Shown here piece by piece: positions 57,067-64,000 of a DNA stretch of 64,000 nt; position 1 is the stretch's first letter; each line of letters starts with the position of its first letter. Under the pieces are notes generated by a model. It was not told the origin of the DNA and searched no databases. It saw only the letters and a list, made by a program, of their open reading frames with translations. The translations under genes were made by a program, and so were the position numbers. The DNA comes from Galeruca laticollis (taxonomy: Eukaryota; Arthropoda; Insecta; Coleoptera; Chrysomelidae), in assembly GCA_963921935.1 (NCBI GenBank), contig OY998177.1, forward strand, positions 23,645,926 to 23,709,925. Direction: 5' to 3'.

Positions 57067-59192
57067 TCAACATTTACAGACTTCAATGACGCTTACTTTC
57101 AATACTCCTCGAAAAAAAGTGTTGAGAGAGGAGATAAAGTGTTTGAAAAAATCAACTGTGCCTGCTCAATGTTCAAGAAAGTTGGAAACCGGAATAACGT
57201 TTGAAGATATTTCCAAATATTTGGAAACTAACTACTCAGAAGATGCCTGCAAACTTCTAACGTCTCAGATAAGTTTATTAAATAAATCACCTAAAGGTTG
57301 TAGGTACACAGACGATTTTAAAAAGTTTGCTTTGAGCGTTTATTTTTTAGGACCTAAAGCATACAAGAAATTTTCTACTTCGTATCGGTTACCTTCCAAA
57401 AGCACGCTCAACCGGTTTACCCGCCGTTGGGCAGTAAACCCAGGCTTCAACGAATTTATTTTTCGCCTTATTGATCTTAGATCTCGACTATTAAGTGATA
57501 AAGAAAAAGATTGCATTATATGCCTTGATGAGATGTCATTGAAAACTCATTTATTTTATGATTTATCAAAGGATAAAATAGTAGGCTTCCAAGAATCACT
57601 TTCAGCAGAAACCGAATCCGAACCAGCAACTAGTGCATTAGTTGTTATGGCACGGGGTGTATCAAGCAGCTGGAAACAACCGCTAGCCTACTTCTTTTAT
57701 AAATCAACGGCGCCTTCAAATGAAATAAAAGACATTTTGTTCGAAACAGTTAGAAAGTTACGTGATATCGGTCTAAATGTGCTAGGTGTGGTGTCTGATC
57801 AGGGTTCTAACTTCCAAACAATAGTTAAAAGCTACCTTAAATTGAGCACAGACAATGTTTTTTTACGTAGATAATATCAAGCTTGTTTACTTTTTTGACG
57901 TGCCACACTTACTTAAATCTACTAGGAACAATTTTTTTCTTACTGGTTTGAGTTACCAGAAGGAACTACCAATAAAATGTATTTGGATACATTTTACAAT
58001 TATGAAAAAAAAGGAATTTAGACTCTGTCCAAAATTAACTGACGAGCATATGTTTTCAAATAATTTTCAGAAAATGGAAGTAAAATATGCTTCTCAGATT
58101 TTTAGTCATTCTGTTGCTGTTGCTCTTAATACGTACATTGATTTTAAAGTTTTGCCTGCAGATGCCAAAGTAACTGCTAAATTCATTAAAACAATGAATG
58201 ATGTTTTCGATATATTAAATTCGTGCCATTTAAATAATTTCAATGCATTCATGGGTACCCAACAACAGTTTTAGCTAATGGAAGAATTAGAAACTTTACT
58301 GAAAAATGTCCGTGAGGTTAATAGTGAAGGGAAAAATTTAACAAATAAAATGAAATTTATATTTGAGTGGAGGCTTACAATAAAATCAGTTAAAGCCCTT
58401 TGGGGTATATTAAAATGAAAGGGTTGCACCTTTTTACTGACAAGAAATTCAAACCAAGACTGCCTTGAAAACTTTTTTGGGCAAGTTAGAAACTGTTGTG
58501 GTAATTCAAGAAACCCTACGCCTATACAGTGTTCTAGAGCATTCAAAAAGTTGTTTACTCTCAAGTATTTAGACCATGTTGACGGCGACAAATGCACTAA
58601 TGACATTAATGAATTGTTGTTAAATATTACTCCAGACTTGGCAGAAAACTGTAAAGATCTCATTTTGCCGTCAATAGAACCATCAAATCCTTTAAAAGTC
58701 TTTACAACTGGTTACAGGAATCTAAACAGTATGGATGACAACGCGTTAGTTTACGTTACTGGTTATGTATTAAAAAAATGTATGCAGCAACATTCCTGCG
58801 ACATATGTATTGCTTTTAATGAAAGAAATACCTTAAGAAAAGAAACAACCATTTTTTCTCAGACAAAAGCCTATGTCAGCAATACAAATTTTCCATTTGG
58901 TGGGCTCAATGTACCTAGCCAGAATTTTGTTGGATATGTTACACAGCTTGAAGATATATTTGTAGTTAACTTCAATAAAGTAGCATGTAAAAATTCTATC
59001 GGAGCGACGTTAAAAGATCTTTTTAAAAATGTATCATTTACGCATCCTTGTAAAAATTTTCCTTTAAGTTATTCCTTACCTCTTTATACAAGAGTGCGTT
59101 TATATTACACAATTAAATTTGCAAATCGTGAAAGAAAACTTAAAAAATCTTATAAACCGAATACAAAATTACAAATATCACAAAATTTGTAA
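57067..59192 (+). pseudogene. P-element-type transposase, THAP exon missing
   Basis: This is an RNase-H-like transposase of the P family. The coding exon follows an acceptor at 57066: LTFNTPRKKVLREEIK (coiled region), the HTH (AYKKFSTSYRLPSKSTLNRF), then CLDEMSLKTHLFYD (first catalytic Asp), ALVVMARGVSSSWKQPLAYF, and VLGVVSDQGSNFQ (second Asp). A single extra T in the run near 57859 shifts the frame to FDVPHLLKSTRNNFFL, which continues to a TAG at 58272. After that come NQDCLENFFGQVRN and the C-terminal part ALVYVTGYVLKKCMQ with HSCDICIAF, to the stop at 59192. A TGA lies near 58417. Apart from one frameshift and two stops the protein is nearly complete, lacking only the N-terminal THAP finger. 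Confidence 0.88.
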
Positions 59193-59274
59193 TTATTCCT
59201 TTTTGCTTTGCTTCATAAGTTTGATTTAGGATCACATTCTTAACTATATGTTATTATTCATTATTGTTCTTATA

Positions 59275-60005
59275 TACACTCCGGAGGCTGTATCGTGCTA
59301 AAAAACCAAAATTTTTACAGAAATGACAAGAATGTGGTACTTCAATTATCGTAGCAGCCGATGTACTGGCTCTCGTGAACTGAAAATCAATAGGATTCAT
59401 CTATTGGACCCCCTGAACAATATCCGATCGTAAAATTGGTAACTTGCATACACTCCGGAAGCTGTATCGTGCTAACGAACCGAAATTTCTCCAAAAATGA
59501 CTAAGAATGTAGTATATCTGAATTTATAGGGCACGTTGCACGGGCTCTGGTGAGCTGAAAATCAATTGAGTTCATCTGTGAGACACCCTAAACTATATCC
59601 AATCATAAAATTGGTCACTTGTATACACTTCGGAGGCTGTATCGTCCTAACAACCCGAAAGTTGTCTAACCAGTTGATGTACCCAGCACATGACTTCATC
59701 TTATGTAACGAGGCTATCAGTTTTCACCCAACATTTTTTTTGTAATACTTCATTTGAAAAAAAATTCATAAAACCGAACCAAAAAATGGATTCCAGGTAT
59801 TAAAATACATGGTACTGCCTAATTTTTTCCGTACATTAACTGTAAACCAAAAATTTTCAGTCAAAAGCGCAAAATTTTGGAAAAATTTTTAACACGCTTC
59901 CATTAAAAATTCTATAATTACGAAACTATGTTATATATCGATTCCGAAATTTTTGCAAAAATGACCCAAAATGATACTTCAAGTATACCTTAGTACCCGT
60001 TGCAC
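59275..60005 (+). repeat. Satellite-bearing repeat family, cluster 4, left part
   Basis: The marker CTGTATCGTG (CTGTATCGTC in the last) occurs at 59288, 59462 and 59637, periods of 174-175 bp. Units contain ACTCCGGAGG, GTACTGGCTCT.GTGAACTG and CAATCATAAAATTGG. Sequence after 59700 is more diverged but still shows unit pieces (GATACTTCAAGTATACC, then ACCCGTTGCAC). The array is interrupted at 60005 by a LINE and resumes at 62405. Confidence 0.82.
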
Positions 60006-62404
60006 CACTTGTTCCAGTCCATCGTTAGAGGAAGGTGTAATAGCAGAGTTGGTCACTGATACAAACTAACTCGTAGTCGACTTCACCGTCAACTTGGACG
60101 CATCCACCAAAAATTTACGAACACACGCGTTCTGTCGAACTTTTTAGTTCGACAGTTCTGTTTCTTTCGAAACAAAATTCTTATTTATGAACCCCTGAAG
60201 AAACCCGCAACAACCACAACTTATCAAAAAAATACCCACCAGACGTAGGAAGGATATTAACCCAGGTAAATATAAAACATCCACGAAAGTTAATAAGTCA
60301 GGACACCCTTAACTGGGGAGGAAACTCCCTCCAGCAGTGAGTCCGCTGTTGGTATTAACTTTCACAGCCATCCACACCTATTCATATCACAAAAACCCAA
60401 AGTGTCCTCCACACGCACCCGCAGATCCCAACGCTCCACATCCCAAAGCACCACGCCCCAAACCTACGGTTTCATCGACTTTTCCCGACAACTCGACAAA
60501 ATCCACAAAAAAATTATAATCCCTGATCCCACAGACCCATCCAATTCAACCCCTTACTTACTCCAAGAACTTGACGAACTCGGGAAAAAAATTAGACTCC
60601 AAACATCCATACTCGAAGCCTCTAATCACTCCGAACACCTAAACTACCAACGCACCTTACAAACGGAATTTGACGAAAGAAACAGTTCTATCCGACAGCA
60701 ACTAGAGGCTAATGAAAGACTAGACCTCCTCTCCAGACACGAATCTCCCTTTTCATCCTCCCTAAACTCTCAAAATTTCTCCACGCCAACCTGAAACCCC
60801 CAAAACTCTCCTACGTCAACCCCAAACCCCACCGCTTCAACCCCAATACACTCTTCCACCCCACCCAGGACTTACGCCTCCTCTGTAAGTTCCCCAACTC
60901 ACACTCCCTCAATAGTCCTACAACCATCCATCCCCCGCGAGAATGATTTCACCCTCGTCAAGCGAACAAAACCCCGATCAACCCCAGCTTCTACCTCCTT
61001 CAACAACCCCACACCAACCCCCACCAACAACACAACATACACCCAAACTCTGAACCTCAGAAACCTCCCACCCCAATATTCAACGCAAAAATCTCTTTAT
61101 ACCCTTTTAAACACACTCGAACTTCTCAACGGACACATCCTATACCTCAAAGCAAACTTCAATAGAGCAGCCCTCCTTAAAACATCTTGCACGTTATCAG
61201 CAAACACAATCCTTAGAAGAATCCAAAACTCCACTGGTGACCCCAACATCACGTTCTAAACTCCACTCAACGTCCACCTCAACCAGTCAAAACCCTAATA
61301 CCCTCCTTCTCACTTGTCTGCAGGAATGTAGACCCAACGATCCCTCTCGAAGAATTCGAAGAAATTCTTCCCGTTCACCAAAACTTGGCGAATTATCACC
61401 AAGGCCACAAATAAACCTACTTCGATGTTCCGCATCAACACACATTCCGAGATCCACCACCCCCAAGCCCTCTCTTCTGGCATTTCATTCTTTGGCTTTC
61501 CACACCAGTGCAAACCATCCAACGCCAACCCTTTGCCCCCCGTCCCAAAATATTGCAACCGATGCACCAAATCCGGACACTCTTCCGATTCCTGTCGGTC
61601 TCAACCAATATGCCCTTCCTGCGGCCAAACCTGCCACCGCACCGAAAAATGCCCCAAGTCCGGTACTCCTACTTGCACCAATTGCGGCGGACCTCACGCC
61701 GCTTTCCACCCTCGCTGCCCCCATAGGCTAACCACACCAAACACCCCCCAAAAAACCGCCCCAGTCACCCTCGAAAAGCCACCAGTTCCCTTCGAACACT
61801 ACAGACTCCAAAATCGTCATAGAAATCCTCACCGTCACCCTAATGAACACCATTCCCAACTCGAGGGACATCATGGCCGACACTCTTCGTCACCTAATTC
61901 CGTCCATATATCGACATCACTGCTCTATCACAAACATAGGCAGGCGTGCTCACTTCGCTTTCACTCCCATCAGGAGTGAAAGCACTTCCACTTAAATCCT
62001 CGAGCCCCAATCCCCCCGTCGGTGCTACAGCTTTTTCACGTTTTTTCATGTAGCATGATGAATTTATTCACTAGCCAAATGGTCCGACATCGACGAAATT
62101 TTTAGATTTAATATTATTAGTACTCAAACCTACATTCAACTTAAATCAATTCTACATAAACCATAAACTACAACCTTCCCTCGAATTCTTCAGCCAACCA
62201 TTCACCTCTCAAACTCAACACCAACACAACCCACCAATCCCAACCGAACGCGCACACAAACCCCAAATAAAAAGCCTCCAACCCCGCCCTGCAGAGGAGC
62301 CGCATCCTATATCAGGGCCTTATCTCGAAAACCCTCAAAACCAACTCATAACCAACAAACCCACCAGAAAATTTCTCGAACTTCTCTTTCTCTGTCTCTC
62401 TCTC
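60006..62404 (+). mobile_element. CT-tailed LINE, copy 2: 5' complete, ORF2 deleted
   Basis: Inserted in a satellite monomer with the duplication ACCCGTTGCAC (59995-60005) and ACCCGTTTCAC (62405-62415), one mismatch. It has a 5' UTR (60006-60401), ORF1, then directly the 3' UTR: ACTAGCCAAATGGTCCGAC near 62070 and CCCTGCAGAGGAG near 62288 match copy 1 at 40470 and 40825. The whole of ORF2 is missing. It ends in an interrupted CT tract (62380-62404). At 2.4 kb it is an internally deleted, non-autonomous form. Confidence 0.82.
60402..61985 (+). pseudogene. ORF1 (gag-like) of the CT-tailed LINE
   Basis: The N-terminal part is Thr/Ser/Pro-rich with a predicted coiled stretch (LLQELDELGKKIRLQTSIL; FDERNSSIRQQLEANERL). 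A stop lies at 60792, then a long Pro/Thr/Ser-rich region (to about 61030) and an RNA-binding-like region (STQKSLYTLLNTLELLNGHI). The C-terminus has three zinc knuckles: CNRCTKSGHSSDSC, CPSCGQTCHRTEKC and CTNCGGPHAAFHPRC. The C-rich composition contrasts with the AT-rich flanks. The frame begins at a GTG; a true ATG start was not identified, so the 5' limit is approximate. Frame changes occur near 61257 and 61425. Confidence 0.78.
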
Positions 62405-62830
62405 ACCCGTTTCACTGGCTCTAGTGAACTGAAAATCAATATGGTTCATCTATTAGACGCCCTGAACAGTATCCAATCATAAAATTGGTCACTTGTATAC
62501 ACTCCGGAGGCTGTATCGTGCTAACAAACCGAAATTTTTCCAAAAATGTGGTACATTATGCACCATAGCGCCGGTTGTACTGGCTCTGGTGAGTTGAAAA
62601 TCAATATGGTACATCTGTGAGTTGTGTAACTTGTTGCAGTCCGGAGGCTGTATCGTGTTAACAAGACATGTTACGAAAAAAGGTAGACGACAACGACGAC
62701 ATACACACAGGATTTTTTTTCTTCTAAAAACTGTTTTTTTGTGTTCTTTTTGTTGAAAAACGAAACAATAACTCAAACTTCTTGGGGTAAACCCGCAAAT
62801 TAGATAGGGTTCAGTGGAAAAGTAATCAGG
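62405..62830 (+). mobile_element. Satellite-bearing repeat family, cluster 4, right part with conserved end
   Basis: Resumes within a monomer (TTCACTGGCTCTAGTGAACTG), with the marker CTGTATCGTG at 62511 and 62648, the last unit shortened to 137 bp. Then come AACAAGACATGTTACG, the GACGACAACGACGAC microsatellite, ACACACAGGATTTTTTTT, and the fixed tail with AATAACTCAAACTTC and TTAGATAGGGTTCAGTGG to about 62823. This end matches clusters 1 and 2. Confidence 0.82.
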
Positions 62831-62879
62831 TAGCAAAGCTAGAGAAAACGTAACTTGGAAGCTGCCATTCTGTATTTTA

Positions 62880-63990
62880 GCCAGAACAAAAGTAAGTACT
62901 AGTAAAGCATATCCTTGATATAAATAAAACGGGGCCTAAAATTGTTCCCTGAGGTACTCCATATGTTACATCCCTCTGACCACTCGCCTGTCCGGTACCC
63001 CTTACCCTTACTATCTGCTGTCTCTCTGACAGGTGATTCCTAAATAGTTGTAAACAGTTGTTTCGTATGCCAATTTTTCCAATATTTGCAATATGGCCAA
63101 CAGTATCAAAAGCTTTGGCTAGATCTAAAAAAAACACACAAACAAACTTTATTGTCATTTAATGCTTAATAAACTTTTGATGTTAAATTTAAAACGGCAT
63201 CTGGTGTGGAGTTATTTTGCTTAAAACCAAATTGCTTGGATAAAATTGAATCATATATGTTTATAAACGATGTAAGTCTATTTTTTAGCAGTTTTTCAAA
63301 ACTTTTTGCCATGTGTGGAATCAGTGATATAGGTCTATAATTCGCGGCAAGGGTCATTTTTGTATACGGGTATGACTACAGTGTTTTTGAAGGATTTGAG
63401 CCATATACCTTTTTCTATACACATATTTATGATATGCACTAGTATATCAAGTATAAATGGTGAAATTGCTTTTAGACATTCCACACTTATCTCATCAATA
63501 CCAGTTGCCTTTTAACTCTTCAATTCATTTAATATTTTTTCAATTTCATACCTATTTGTGGGTAATAAAACAAACGAATTTGGCAAAGAGGCATTATCAC
63601 CATATGTTTGCTGAGGGTTACTATTCATTTGTTTGGCCAATCTCTTGTCCATTCCTGTAAATACACGAATAAATACGTTCGCAATGTCACATGGGTTTGT
63701 CAATATATTTCTCATTGGACCCTTAATAGCTTCATAAGACATTTTTACTTTTTTTGTTCCACTCAAATCTTGCACCACGCTCCATAATTGTTTATTGTTA
63801 TTTTAATTTTCCATGATCTTTTCCGTATAAAATTTGCGTTTTGTCTTTTCGATGAACGAATGCAATTTATTTCTATACACCTTGTATTTTACAAGTGAAT
63901 CATAGTCATTAGGATGGAGCTTTTGTAACCCATGGCGTAATTTTTGTGGTTCTTTTATTTCCCGTTCTAAAATATGATTATAATCCATAC
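62880..63990 (-). pseudogene. LINE reverse transcriptase, 5' half, running off the window
   Basis: On the minus strand, from the right edge: a pre-RT linker (KEPQKLRHGLQKLHPNDYD; FIEKTKRKFYTEKIMEN), then YEAIKGPMRNILTNPCDIA, NRYEIEKILNELKS, then RT: NYRPISLIPHMAKSFEKLL, LSKQFGFKQNNSTPDAV, FLDLAKAFDTVGH (motif A Asp) and VTYGVPQGTILGPVLF (motif B). It stops about ten codons after motif B at 62880, before motif C. Frame changes lie near 63790, 63510 and 63160. The upstream endonuclease is outside the window. It looks CR1/Jockey-like and may be the same family as the 3' half at 54365-55440. Confidence 0.85.
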
Positions 63991-64000
63991 TATTTTTTAG

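Noticed and set aside
61310..61724. Minus-strand Gly/Ala-rich open frames
   Set aside because: Shadows of the C-rich LINE ORF1 on the plus strand.
1..64000. tRNA, rRNA, CRISPR, origin or bacterial-type operon
   Set aside because: I looked for cloverleaf-like GGTTCGAATCC boxes, spaced direct repeats and ribosome-binding-site gene strings and saw none; the content is eukaryotic repeats.

Overview
This 64-kb window is AT-rich eukaryotic DNA, almost certainly from an insect. Nearly everything recognisable in it is mobile-element wreckage: BEL/Pao LTR elements, Penelope-like elements, several non-LTR retrotransposons, and DNA transposons of the Crypton, hAT, mariner-like, pogo/Tigger-like, piggyBac, MULE, P and DD82E types. 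This mix fits arthropods; a beetle is a guess. I see no bacterial-style operons, tRNA, rRNA or CRISPR. The one convincing piece of a conserved host gene is a GC-rich terminal exon on the minus strand (12120-12403) encoding an OAR motif of a paired-class homeobox protein. A fragment at 23744-23995 resembles an insect ORF of unknown function.

Layout. 0.2-5.3 kb: a hairpin repeat, a decayed Crypton tyrosine recombinase, a satellite-bearing repeat, a Penelope-like element interrupted by a 745-bp foldback, and a hAT transposase. 7-16 kb: a mariner-like fragment, a pogo-like transposase, the OAR exon, and a second pogo-like element with terminal repeats and a C-terminal PHD-like finger. 16.9-23.5 kb: a BEL/Pao element with both LTRs and a 5-bp target-site duplication. 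23.7-27 kb: the unknown ORF fragment, then a second BEL/Pao element on the minus strand, truncated in its reverse transcriptase. 27-35.3 kb: a piggyBac transposase gene split into three pieces by a Jockey-like LINE and a LOA/I-like LINE, both with recognisable target-site duplications. 36.7-41 kb: a second Crypton fragment, a piggyBac-type MITE, another satellite cluster and a LINE ending in a long CT tract. 41.6-48.6 kb: a second piggyBac, split, with a MULE between its halves; the MULE is itself split by a 1.6-kb terminal-inverted-repeat element that contains a MITE. 48.9-54.2 kb: a Penelope fragment, a satellite cluster, a pogo-like 5' part, a near-intact DD82E transposase and a second MULE. 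54.3-64 kb: LINE fragments, a 189-bp tandem repeat holding a perfect 62-bp palindrome, a THAP-type 5' exon on the minus strand, a P-type transposase on the plus strand, and a satellite array hosting a 2.4-kb LINE.

The genes do not form a pathway. What links them is order of insertion, which can be read from target-site duplications and from reading frames that resume across the inserts. The least decayed coding units are the DD82E transposase (one frameshift), the P-type transposase (one frameshift and two stops) and ORF2 of the LOA/I-like LINE. All family assignments rest on motif recognition by eye; no database search was run. Some extended open frames here begin at GTG or TTG, so starts are stated only where an ATG and its context support them.
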